Of a DNA stretch of 64,000 nucleotides, positions 52,190 to 60,421 are shown piece after piece. Numbering within the stretch: the stretch's first letter is position 1; every line of letters begins with the position of its first letter. The stretch is from Reyranella massiliensis 521 (lineage in GTDB: Bacteria > Pseudomonadota > Alphaproteobacteria > Reyranellales > Reyranellaceae), in the NCBI RefSeq assembly GCF_000312425.1, contig NZ_HE997181.1, forward strand, positions 1,517,486-1,581,485, written 5' to 3'. The notes under the pieces were generated by a model, which did not search any database, had not been told where the DNA came from, and worked only from the letters and a program-made list of their open reading frames with translations. A program made the position numbers and the translations under genes.

Positions 52190-53011
52190 TTACAGACCGT
52201 TGACCGTAACCTTGAGCACACCCTTCGGTAGGATCGTGGCCGCACCGATCTTCATATCGGCGATTGCCTGCCACGCGCGGAGATCAGAACGCCATTCGAC
52301 ATCGCTCTGAATGTCCTGACTGACACCAAGTCCCACTGCATGGTTTGCAAACGCGTAGCAGTTATGAATCACGCTGGTGTTCCAGTAGTCCTTGGACTGG
52401 AGCAACGAAGACACGACGATATTCCATCCCATAAAGGAAGTGGCACGCCCGTTGACCAGCGGAGCACCCTTGTTGAAGTCCGCGCTGCCGTACTGATTGA
52501 TCTGCATCAGCTTGTTGTAAACGCGGGGAGTAATCACCAACGTGCGCTCATCGGTCTCCCAATCGTAGGTCTCGGTCAGCTCGGAAACTGTGCTGAGCAG
52601 AGCCATGTCAAACGGCGCTGCCGCACCCGCGGAGGTGTTCGATGCCTTCATCGCATTCAAGAGAACCTTGTCCATGCTCCGGGCCAGCGCCATGGCATTC
52701 GCATCGGCGAACTTCTGCCGAATGGGGGCCTTGAGTTCGAACTCCTGCAGCTTGTTAATGAGGCGAGCGGCCTCATAACCTTTCATCTCGGCAAGCGAGT
52801 TTTCGATGGGGTTGTCCGAATCGAACTCGATGGCCTGTCCGAGCGGACGGTCCTCCTGCACGTTGGATTCGCCGACTGAGCCGAAGCGAGTGGACTCACC
52901 CTGAACAGACTCTTCGTAGACGAACGGACGGAGCTTCGAACCCTTCTGCTGAAGCGCGGTCTCGAACTGGGACTGGTACTGAATAACTGCTGCCGAATCG
53001 ATATTGGGCAT
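52190..53011 (-). CDS. Major capsid protein
   Basis: 273 residues, shorter than T7 gp10A (345). N-terminal AVIQYQSQFETALQQKGSKLRPFV and the central DMALLSTVSELTETYDWETDERTLVITPRVYNKLMQINQYGSADF are typical of HK97-fold capsid proteins of podoviruses; the IPS- or TP-R-like strand and NIVVSSLL follow. C-terminal VEWRSDLRAWQAIADMKIGAATILPKGVLKV matches the last strands. It forms the icosahedral shell. Preceded on its strand by the scaffold gene, a terminator and CTAAATAG motif 5. Confidence 0.88.
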   Translation of the reverse strand: MPNIDSAAVIQYQSQFETALQQKGSKLRPFVYEESVQGESTRFGSVGESNVQEDRPLGQAIEFDSDNPIENSLAEMKGYEAARLINKLQEFELKAPIRQKFADANAMALARSMDKVLLNAMKASNTSAGAAAPFDMALLSTVSELTETYDWETDERTLVITPRVYNKLMQINQYGSADFNKGAPLVNGRATSFMGWNIVVSSLLQSKDYWNTSVIHNCYAFANHAVGLGVSQDIQSDVEWRSDLRAWQAIADMKIGAATILPKGVLKVTVNGL

Positions 53012-53133
53012 GACTTTGGCCTCTTGTTCTTATTGTTTTTGGGAGGACGCCTGCTGCCCGAGGTGTGCCCCTTGTGTCGGTCCCTTCCGGGAGTGCGCCG
53101 ATTCTCAAGAGGCTCGTGCGTGGTCGTCTGAAT

Positions 53134-53141
53134 CTATTTAG
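53134..53141 (-). promoter_or_regulatory. CTAAATAG motif 5
   Basis: Minus-strand 8-mer between the terminator at 53171-53198 and the capsid gene start, 123 bp upstream of the ATG. Confidence 0.55.
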
Positions 53142-53170
53142 GGAAGTGCGTTCAGACGGATGCGCAAACA

Positions 53171-53198
53171 GAAAGGGGCACCCATGGGTGCCCCTCTG
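53171..53198 (-). terminator. Terminator hairpin (leftward) with 20-bp perfect palindrome
   Basis: The palindrome GGGGCACCCATGGGTGCCCC spans 53175-53194; on the minus strand it is followed by TTTCTGTTT. It separates the scaffold and capsid genes. Confidence 0.75.
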
Positions 53199-53225
53199 TT
53201 CGGATCGTTGATCGATCCTTCTTGG

Positions 53226-54065
53226 TTATCTCTTGAATGCGGCTAGTCGTTTCGCAATCTTGTCAGCTTCGGCTCGCAGGCGGTCGCCCTCGGAGCCCGG
53301 CCTCACATAAGCAGGGTTTCGGGTGATCTCACCAAGGCTGGCTTTCAACTGAATCGGATCAGCACCGCCCGCATCGGTATCGATGTTGAAGTCCGGGCCC
53401 ATTGCTGCCTTCCATGCCGGATAGACGAGTGCGTTGAACCCATCGGCGGTCATCGCGGCATGCCAGATGTATGGCTTATCCTTGGCCCACGCCTGGATGG
53501 ATTCCATCATGGGATCGAGCTTGTCACCGTACTTGGCCCTGAGTTTGGCGACCTCTCCGGATGGGTTGGAGGGAAGGTTCAGTGCTTTGAGGGCGTCGGA
53601 TTGAATTTCAACTTCCTTGGCCGCGACTGCCTGCCGAGCAACGTTCTCGGCGAACTGTTTGATCGCGGGCTTGGACTTATCGATCTGCTCCTGTGAGAAT
53701 CCAGCTTCCTTAAAGAACGCTGAGAACTGTCCCTTCTGCTCATCGTTCTCGAAGACGATGCCGGAATCTTTGGTCAGCTCATCGAAGCTGTATGTCTCGG
53801 GTACCTGAGCGCCATTCCGCTTGGACTTCTCAAGTTCAAGGTAACCTTTCTCCAGTTCCTCCTGGTTCTTGTACTTGCCAGCGAGAAGCTTGGGTTCACT
53901 CGGAGCTTCTCCCTCATCGGTCGGTGCTTCCTCTGTCTTCTGAGGTATCGAAAGAATACTGCGAGGGGCAGCAGGCTTGGTCTCGGTCGGAGCTGAAACA
54001 GGAGCCGGGGTAGGAGTGGTCTCGGCCTTCGTGGTGTCGGTGGTCTGTGTAGCTTCTTCTGCCAT
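53226..54065 (-). CDS. Capsid scaffolding protein
   Basis: 279 residues. An acidic, Thr/Pro/Glu-rich N-terminal 80 residues (TTDTTKAETTPTPAPVSAPTE) precede a helical part with KNQEELEKGYLELEKS, FSAFFKEAGFSQEQIDKSKPAIKQFAEN and KYGDKLDPMMESIQAWAKDKP, and a basic C-terminal helix (DRLRAEADKIAKRLAAFKR) that would contact the capsid. This is the pattern of podovirus scaffolds such as T7 gp9. It lies directly upstream of the capsid gene, as usual. Confidence 0.85.
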   Translation of the reverse strand: MAEEATQTTDTTKAETTPTPAPVSAPTETKPAAPRSILSIPQKTEEAPTDEGEAPSEPKLLAGKYKNQEELEKGYLELEKSKRNGAQVPETYSFDELTKDSGIVFENDEQKGQFSAFFKEAGFSQEQIDKSKPAIKQFAENVARQAVAAKEVEIQSDALKALNLPSNPSGEVAKLRAKYGDKLDPMMESIQAWAKDKPYIWHAAMTADGFNALVYPAWKAAMGPDFNIDTDAGGADPIQLKASLGEITRNPAYVRPGSEGDRLRAEADKIAKRLAAFKR

Positions 54066-54071
54066 CGCGGC

Positions 54072-54341
54072 TTACCCCTTCTTGTTCTGTTGTTGCTTGG
54101 CCGCCTCAATCTGATTGTCGATGAACGTGATCAGATTCTGTCGGGCGAGAATCCAGATCGCGAGATTCGTGTTAATGTTCTCGTTTGCGATACTTGGTGT
54201 GTTCGACCGGTAGGCGAGGTCTTCAAGGACTCGCTTGCCTCGTTCCGATTCGAATACGAAGGCGTAATCCTGTTCGAGCGTCGTACGCTCGGTATCATCG
54301 ACCGTTGATATGGGGAGCTGGTCAAGCCATCGTCGTGCCAT
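54072..54341 (-). CDS. Bbp19-like small phage protein
   Basis: 89 residues. YAFVFESERGKRVLEDLAYRSNTPSIANENINTNLAIWILARQNLITFI matches the pattern of Bbp19-like phage proteins (spGrrvLxDL, then an aromatic acceptor region and a closing helix). Those proteins are encoded near portal and scaffold genes; function unknown, possibly assembly. It lies 6 bp upstream of the scaffold gene, with motif 6 just before it. Confidence 0.6.
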   Translation of the reverse strand: MARRWLDQLPISTVDDTERTTLEQDYAFVFESERGKRVLEDLAYRSNTPSIANENINTNLAIWILARQNLITFIDNQIEAAKQQQNKKG

Positions 54342-54377
54342 TGCTAAGTCCTGTCGTTGTGTTGATCTGCGACAGGA

Positions 54378-54385
54378 CTATTTAG
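54378..54385 (-). promoter_or_regulatory. CTAAATAG motif 6
   Basis: Minus-strand 8-mer 10 bp after the tail fibre stop and 37 bp before the Bbp19-like gene start, which opens the scaffold run. Confidence 0.55.
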
Positions 54386-54395
54386 GCAGGATCGA

Positions 54396-55949
54396 TCAGA
54401 GCCGGATCATCCAGTTAGAGAAGGTGGTTGGCTGCATGTTGTTGTGCGCGGCGTCGTTTCCAGTGAAGTCCGTGGGGCTACCGAGAATCAGGCCGCCCCC
54501 GGTGGACGCGAGAGGGTCGCCGGACGTGCCCACGCCACCACCGCCGCTCGGTACCTGTGCGTGCCGATGGCGAGGCATTTCATTGATCGTGAGCTGATGG
54601 GTCTCCGTACCGACCGAGGTACCCAGCGCGCGAGGAGTTAGGCTAGAGCCGGTACCAGAAACGCCAACAGTGCGGCCCATGCCCAACGGTAGGCGCATGT
54701 ACTTGTTCGAGCTGAAGTCCGAGGCAGCGCTTGCACCACGCCCTCCCGTAACCGGGCACACTGTGTTGGAGCAGTTGTTCCAGAGCAGAATGTAGAGGGC
54801 GCTGGTATCATTGTTCGCTCGGTTCGAGGCACCGGAGCTGGCGGAGCCAATGGTGCCATCGTCCCACATGATCCATCCCGCATCTGGGGTGGTCTTCCAA
54901 CTGGGTTTCATGTCCCCGGTACTGAAGGTATCGGAACTTGAACTCGTGGCGATGTCTGCCCAGACCGAACCGTCGTAGGTTTCGAACCGACCCGTGTCGG
55001 TATTGAACCGAATGGCACCCTGAAACGCAGCACGAGCGCCGGTCGTACCCTTCGGGATGATGATTCCACCAGTGCCTTCGAAGAAGGTGAGGCCTCCACC
55101 TTTGGGGGAGAACACAAAGCTGATGTGGGTATCGGAACCATCTGCACCGATGAAGACGGCTTCCGATGCGGCACCACCCTCCATGGTGACGTAGTTCACG
55201 GCGTTCGCATGGTTCCGGACTTTCGCCTGTGTTCCACCTGTCGTGACCAAGTTGATGTCGGACCCAGTGACGGTGGTCGTTCCGCCCGTGGTTCCAATGG
55301 TGGGAACCCGAGCTGCCGGAATCGTACCCGATGTGAGGTTCGAAGCGTTGTCCGCTCCGATGTCCGAACGTACCTGAGCGGGAGTCCGGAGTTCGTAGCC
55401 GAGTTCATTCGAGTGAACTCGCAGCATCCTCTGGGCCTGCCCGGTAAGTGCCAATGGGGTGAGGAGTGGGAGAGAGACCGTGGTCAGGTCACCGTTCTCA
55501 TCGAATCCCAAGGTGGAGTTGGCACGTTCCGTCGCATTGTGAGTGAGTTCCATATTCTCACCCTGATAAGCCTCGGCGGAACCCAGTCGGATGGTGCGGT
55601 CGATCTGCTCCTGAAGCTGTTGATCGGACATGACCAGTCGATCCATGTCCAAGTTGACGTTCTTGGAGTGGAATGCCCCGGCCGCGGCATAGTCCACCTC
55701 TCGGACATAGGCCTGATTCCGACGCATCCTGATCCGCGCATCGAGGGGAGGGGCAACAGCGAATGTGATCGTGCCCCCACCGTCCTGCCCAACTCCGGCT
55801 ACTGTGTAATCAGTGATGAGATTCTGTTCGATACTGCCGACGAATACTTGAATGTCCGCTTCGTCGTTGATCTCGAACGTATACGTAAAGGTCGTCTGCG
55901 ATCCGTTACCGACACCCTGAGAACGGGCCTGAGTTGAAGCGACTGTCAT
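54396..55949 (-). CDS. Tail fibre protein (T7 gp17-like N-terminus, collar-like C-terminus)
   Basis: 517 residues. The N-terminal ~110 residues (TVASTQARSQGVGNGSQTTFTYTF, then VGSIEQNLITDYTVAG, FAVAPPLDARIRMRRNQAY) form the phage T7 tail fibre domain that binds the tail. A long beta-rich shaft follows. The C-terminus GTSVGTETHQLTINEMPRHRHAQVPSGG, with MPxHxH, is the phage tail-collar type tip. The tip probably contacts the host receptor. Confidence 0.9.
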   Translation of the reverse strand: MTVASTQARSQGVGNGSQTTFTYTFEINDEADIQVFVGSIEQNLITDYTVAGVGQDGGGTITFAVAPPLDARIRMRRNQAYVREVDYAAAGAFHSKNVNLDMDRLVMSDQQLQEQIDRTIRLGSAEAYQGENMELTHNATERANSTLGFDENGDLTTVSLPLLTPLALTGQAQRMLRVHSNELGYELRTPAQVRSDIGADNASNLTSGTIPAARVPTIGTTGGTTTVTGSDINLVTTGGTQAKVRNHANAVNYVTMEGGAASEAVFIGADGSDTHISFVFSPKGGGLTFFEGTGGIIIPKGTTGARAAFQGAIRFNTDTGRFETYDGSVWADIATSSSSDTFSTGDMKPSWKTTPDAGWIMWDDGTIGSASSGASNRANNDTSALYILLWNNCSNTVCPVTGGRGASAASDFSSNKYMRLPLGMGRTVGVSGTGSSLTPRALGTSVGTETHQLTINEMPRHRHAQVPSGGGGVGTSGDPLASTGGGLILGSPTDFTGNDAAHNNMQPTTFSNWMIRL

Positions 55950-55982
55950 CGATGCTGCATTCCATATGAGTGAGGAGTGCAG

Positions 55983-55989
55983 CTATTTA
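55983..55989 (-). promoter_or_regulatory. TAAATAG motif variant upstream of tail fibre
   Basis: Minus-strand ATAAATAG, one base different from the consensus, 34 bp before the tail fibre ATG and 11 bp after the stop of the upstream virion gene. Confidence 0.4.
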
Positions 55990-55999
55990 TGAGTCGGAG

Positions 56000-58558
56000 T
56001 TACCAAGCCGATCTGGGCAGGAGCAGTTGCTGGTGGTTCTCGCGTTCGAGTCTACGTTCCATGCGCCCTAGGTAGCCGGGATTAACGGATTCCATCAGGC
56101 CGTTCAGGACGACGAACTCCCAAGCGGCCTTCGTATAGAACAGGTTTACGTAGGGAGTGTGCCTGCTGATCGTGGATAGGGATTCGCTTCCAAGGTTGTG
56201 CCCCTTGTCATCGACCCAGACTTCTTTCAGGTGCTGGGTCAGCTTAGCAAAGTCCGCGACGGTGCCGACTGTCGGTCCAAGTAAATGTGCTCCGCCACCA
56301 CGACCCCAATCGGCGATGACCTTGTCGTAGAAGAATCCCAGACCACCGCCGCGGGCCATGGCTTTGCCGAACATCTGAACGTAGTCACCACCATCTTCGG
56401 GGATGAACGGGGTCTTACCCTTGATCACGTCGAGGGCAGCGTTCGCGATAGCCCCATATACGGTAGTCGCGATGATCAGGTGGACCATCCCGGATACATT
56501 AGCTGATCCCCCTCGGTAGAGTTCACGACCGAGGTGGTGCTGAATCGCACCGATTGGATAGGACATGAACTGTGTCAGAGTGCGGACGATCTCGCCCGCG
56601 GGTGTTCCGGCCTGAGTACCGAGTGTGGCATGAAAACGGGTCTTCGCATTGGGATCGGTCGCCGCATTGCGAACGATGTCATAGAACATCGAGGACCATT
56701 TCAGCTCGAAGTCGTCTTTGAACTTTCTGATCTCCGCTTCACTGGCGTTCTCGCGGCCCATCATCTTGCGGATAGCGGCGTCACTCTCCTGATGGATCGC
56801 ATCGGAGACGACGAAATCGAGCCCGTTGTGGTCCTTGATCGTATGTGTACGAACGTAATCCCAGTCCGAATCCGTGATCGAATAGCGGTCGAAGGTCGTT
56901 CTCAATCTGGCGTCCAGGGCGGCCCGAGCCAGGTCCTTCTGCGCACCCAGCGTCACGCCGATATCCATGGCGGACTGGGTCTTGAGTACGTCGTTGAGGT
57001 AGCGCTGGCCATTCAGGGTGTTGGTCAAATCTACACGCTTGGACCACTTACCATCCGGGCTCGATCCTGCATCGAACCGCTCCAGTAATTCAGAGGTGAA
57101 CGAGTCCGAGGCCACCACTACCCGGGCCGCGAACGCACGCTTCTCCGCTGATGGTGCACCGCTGAAGATCGCGCCGATACCCTTGAGGTTACCCTCGGTG
57201 AAGGACTGGCCAAGCCACTTGAGTTCACCTGCGCGATTAGCAATGTCGGGGAGGGACCCGAGGATTCCGTTATTCAATAATGTCCACGATCCGAACAACC
57301 GAGCCCGGTTCAACAGGGTAGCGCCGGTCATGGTTCCCTGAATGCTGGACGTGCCGTCGATGTAGTCGAATGCCTGTTCGATGCGTCGGCTCTGAAGCTT
57401 CTCGATTTGCTTGGTCGCGGCCTGCCGCATCTCATCGGTGCTGGCAGGATCGTTGAGAACCTTAAGCATCGATGCCTTGGCATCTTCCACGTCGGCGCGC
57501 ATGGCTGCACGACCAGCCGGTCCCCACATGTCGAGGATTCCACGGGTCCGGCCAGCCCTACGCAGAGCCAGCATGACATTCTCATGGACGTTCCCGGTTC
57601 CGTACTTTTCCATGATCTCGAACTCGCCCTTGGCAGTCTCGAACTGGATGGAACGGGAATGACCAACCTTCTTGGCGACATTCGATGATCCGCCCTTGAA
57701 CGCGGTCAGCCAATCGTTGGACTGACCGGTACCATGATGGCCGGTGCTGAACGAGGTCCAGAGTTCACGTAGCTCTTGGGTAAGCGCAGTGCTGTTCGAG
57801 GGATCGATATGCGGGAAGGTCTTTCCGATATCGAGGCGACCCGGCTCCGTCCAGAATTTCATGAAGTCCTGGAAATCAGCTTCACCGCCTGCACCTCGGA
57901 CCTTCATCCGGTCGTAGCTGCGGGAGACCACGAATCCTGCGAGTTCACGAATATACGCGCCACCATCGTTCATCCGGAGGACGCTAGCGTGGATGGCTTC
58001 TGCGTAAATCTTACCCAGCTTGGTCGCGACCTCGTTACCAGAGGCAGGGTCGGAGCCACCGCGAGCCCGGGACATCTCGATCCAGACGTTCATGTCGCCG
58101 TCGCGGTCCAGCGTCTTGATCGCCTTATCCATACCGGACTCACGAAGCTTGGTACCGAGCGCGGTGGTCAGACGTTCGGTGTGTCCCTTCTGAAGAACCT
58201 CGGTCGAACGGGCGGCCCCGGCTTGAGGTCCTTCGATGCCCCAGATTTGAGCCTCGATTGCATCGCCCGGACGCATCTTCCATTCGTCCGAGTTCCTCAG
58301 CGTGTCGCGTTCCTTCTTGCGTTCGACGTTGAAGTAACGTTCACGCTGCTCCAGCATCGCCGTGCGCTTCGCGGTCTCTGCCAGTTCGATGGTGGCGAGG
58401 GTCAACGCCTCGGAGTCGGAGACGGCACGCTTGGAGCGGATCATCTCCGCTGCCTTGTCGGTGAGATTCTGGGTGAGGCGATCTGCTTCAGCATCGGTGA
58501 GCTTGTCCCCGTATGCTTCCTTGATCGCTGCCTTACATGTGTCGCCTAGTCCTGCCAT
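56000..58558 (-). CDS. Internal virion protein (T7 gp16-like, C-terminal half)
   Basis: 852 residues. N-terminal half helical and charged; the C-terminal part has hydrophobic segments (MVHLIIATTVYGAIANAALD, GGGLGFFYDKVIADW) and the aromatic end HTPYVNLFYTKAAWEFVVLNGLMES, a pattern found in the C-terminal half of podovirus gp16 ejection proteins. With the 616-residue protein upstream it could do the work of T7 gp16 (1318 residues): ejected into the cell envelope to form the DNA conduit. Gap to the upstream gene is 12 bp. Confidence 0.75.
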   Translation of the reverse strand: MAGLGDTCKAAIKEAYGDKLTDAEADRLTQNLTDKAAEMIRSKRAVSDSEALTLATIELAETAKRTAMLEQRERYFNVERKKERDTLRNSDEWKMRPGDAIEAQIWGIEGPQAGAARSTEVLQKGHTERLTTALGTKLRESGMDKAIKTLDRDGDMNVWIEMSRARGGSDPASGNEVATKLGKIYAEAIHASVLRMNDGGAYIRELAGFVVSRSYDRMKVRGAGGEADFQDFMKFWTEPGRLDIGKTFPHIDPSNSTALTQELRELWTSFSTGHHGTGQSNDWLTAFKGGSSNVAKKVGHSRSIQFETAKGEFEIMEKYGTGNVHENVMLALRRAGRTRGILDMWGPAGRAAMRADVEDAKASMLKVLNDPASTDEMRQAATKQIEKLQSRRIEQAFDYIDGTSSIQGTMTGATLLNRARLFGSWTLLNNGILGSLPDIANRAGELKWLGQSFTEGNLKGIGAIFSGAPSAEKRAFAARVVVASDSFTSELLERFDAGSSPDGKWSKRVDLTNTLNGQRYLNDVLKTQSAMDIGVTLGAQKDLARAALDARLRTTFDRYSITDSDWDYVRTHTIKDHNGLDFVVSDAIHQESDAAIRKMMGRENASEAEIRKFKDDFELKWSSMFYDIVRNAATDPNAKTRFHATLGTQAGTPAGEIVRTLTQFMSYPIGAIQHHLGRELYRGGSANVSGMVHLIIATTVYGAIANAALDVIKGKTPFIPEDGGDYVQMFGKAMARGGGLGFFYDKVIADWGRGGGAHLLGPTVGTVADFAKLTQHLKEVWVDDKGHNLGSESLSTISRHTPYVNLFYTKAAWEFVVLNGLMESVNPGYLGRMERRLERENHQQLLLPRSAW

Positions 58559-58570
58559 ACCTTATCTACC

Positions 58571-60421
58571 TCAGCGGATGCACGCAGCGATCCGTCCGTA
58601 CATCTCAGCTTCGGCATTGGCCTTGGCTACAAGTGCATCGGCATCATCCAATAGGGCACGTGCACCGGCTGGAAGTTCTCCGTTCTTTTCGATGTCACCA
58701 ACTCGGACAGCTAGATCGTCGATCTCCCTCTGGAGCTGAGTCAGCTCGGTCTGACCACCGCTACGACGGATCGCTTCATCATCACCCTTGGCCCGGACCA
58801 GACGAGCATCGTGCTCGGTCAGGATGGTTCTCTCTTCCCGAGTGGTTTGAAGCAGAGGGGCATAGCGATCCCTGTTCCATTGGGTAACTTCATTCAGGAA
58901 CTGATCGCGCTGTTCGGTGATTCGAGCTGCCGCATCACTGATTGAGGTCGGCAAATCCTTGGAGGAGCGAAGCTCGATATGTCCGGGGCCCTTGGCAGAC
59001 GCGGCAAGGTCGGCATCGGTCGCACCCTGAACCAAGGTGTACTTCACCGGACCGGTACCGTCATGGAACTTGATCACCTGATACTCACGACCAGTGCCGG
59101 TGACCGGATCAATGTCGGGTCCGTCCCGGAGGGCGATGTTGTCAAGGTAGCGCTGAGCCTGTCTCTGGTTCGGGAAGGTCATGACCGATCCATTGGACTG
59201 GCGAAGTGGTTCCATCTGGGATTCACGTCGAAGGATGAATGAACCATCCTGGCGTTCGAGCACGCTGGGTTGATAGCCTTCATCTCGACTGATGCGGCGT
59301 GCTGCATTCTCCGCGCGCTTTAGGGTGGTGAACTCCATCATCTCCCCGTTACGGGCCAGCACAGGGACGACCGATCCTGTCGGTTCAGCCAGGGGATGAG
59401 GAATATCACCTCCAACTCGGGGACCACCCATGTCGATGCCGACGCGTTCGGGCGTAGGGAAGGGACCCATTGCGGTTTCGAAACGTGACCGAGCCATCTC
59501 GAACGGAGTCAGGTTGGAAGAACCCCCAAGAAGGTGTTCGCGCAGGGCGAGGTCAGCTCTGACTGGGCGGCCTTCCATCACCGAAGTGAGCGCGTCTCCG
59601 AGCATGGCCTGCTTGACCTGCATCGGTGCGTCATCGATCAGCCGGGCGATCCCGAAAAAACGATCCTTCGCATATCCGACTGGGACATGGAGGCCACCGC
59701 CTAGGACACCGCCGAATGCGATGTTCGTCAGGGAATCCAGGGCGGTGTAGTCGCGCTGTTCGTATTTGGAGAGGGTGTAGTTGATCGGCTCCAGCATGGC
59801 GGCACCGACCGTGCCTTCGACCGCACCGATGCCAGCCCGAACGACGCCTCGACCGATCACGCTTGAGCCGACCTGAGCCAGCATGGCCGCGGCACGGGCC
59901 TCACCAACCACAGGGATGAACGCACTCAATATATTAAGTGGATCGATCAGGTTGGCTGCACCGCCCACGACGAATTGAGAAGCACCCTGCCAGAATCCTC
60001 CGGTGCCACGATTAATGATCGACTGCTGATAGAGTTCTTCGCGCTTGAGGCGCTGGAGCTGCTGAGCCTCTCGCTCCCGAACGGGTTGATCCCATCCAAG
60101 CAGTCTGGTCGTACCCTGCTTGATCCCGTACTTGGCATTGGCCTCGTCCGGTTGGAGCAGGGGAGATTCTACATAACGAGGGTTTGGAACCGGAACAGTA
60201 CGAGGCGTGCCATCGTCCCCGATCTCAGTGGTGTAGCTGAGCGTCGGTGAATTTTCCGTGGAGATGTCGATCCAGTTCTGAACGAGGTTTGTCGTAGAAC
60301 CAGCACGCTGATCCGCCCATGTGGCACCAAGTACCTCAGCGGTGTTCGACTGGAACTGGTTGATGCCGAGCTGATCCAGCAACGGATCAATCCGGATGGG
60401 GTCCGAGTACAATCCTGCCAT
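58571..60421 (-). CDS. Internal virion protein (gp16-like N-terminal half)
   Basis: 616 residues from ATG 60421, which overlaps the upstream stop (TAATG). YQQSIINRGTGGFWQGASQFVVGGAANLIDPLNILSAFIPVVGEARAAAMLA is a hydrophobic, glycine-rich segment seen in ejection proteins that enter the host membrane; a long coiled C-terminal part follows (TELTQLQREIDDLAVRVGDIEKN). The transglycosylase domain that T7 gp16 has at its N-terminus is not seen here, so cell-wall cutting, if any, is done elsewhere. Confidence 0.7.
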   Translation of the reverse strand: MAGLYSDPIRIDPLLDQLGINQFQSNTAEVLGATWADQRAGSTTNLVQNWIDISTENSPTLSYTTEIGDDGTPRTVPVPNPRYVESPLLQPDEANAKYGIKQGTTRLLGWDQPVREREAQQLQRLKREELYQQSIINRGTGGFWQGASQFVVGGAANLIDPLNILSAFIPVVGEARAAAMLAQVGSSVIGRGVVRAGIGAVEGTVGAAMLEPINYTLSKYEQRDYTALDSLTNIAFGGVLGGGLHVPVGYAKDRFFGIARLIDDAPMQVKQAMLGDALTSVMEGRPVRADLALREHLLGGSSNLTPFEMARSRFETAMGPFPTPERVGIDMGGPRVGGDIPHPLAEPTGSVVPVLARNGEMMEFTTLKRAENAARRISRDEGYQPSVLERQDGSFILRRESQMEPLRQSNGSVMTFPNQRQAQRYLDNIALRDGPDIDPVTGTGREYQVIKFHDGTGPVKYTLVQGATDADLAASAKGPGHIELRSSKDLPTSISDAAARITEQRDQFLNEVTQWNRDRYAPLLQTTREERTILTEHDARLVRAKGDDEAIRRSGGQTELTQLQREIDDLAVRVGDIEKNGELPAGARALLDDADALVAKANAEAEMYGRIAACIR

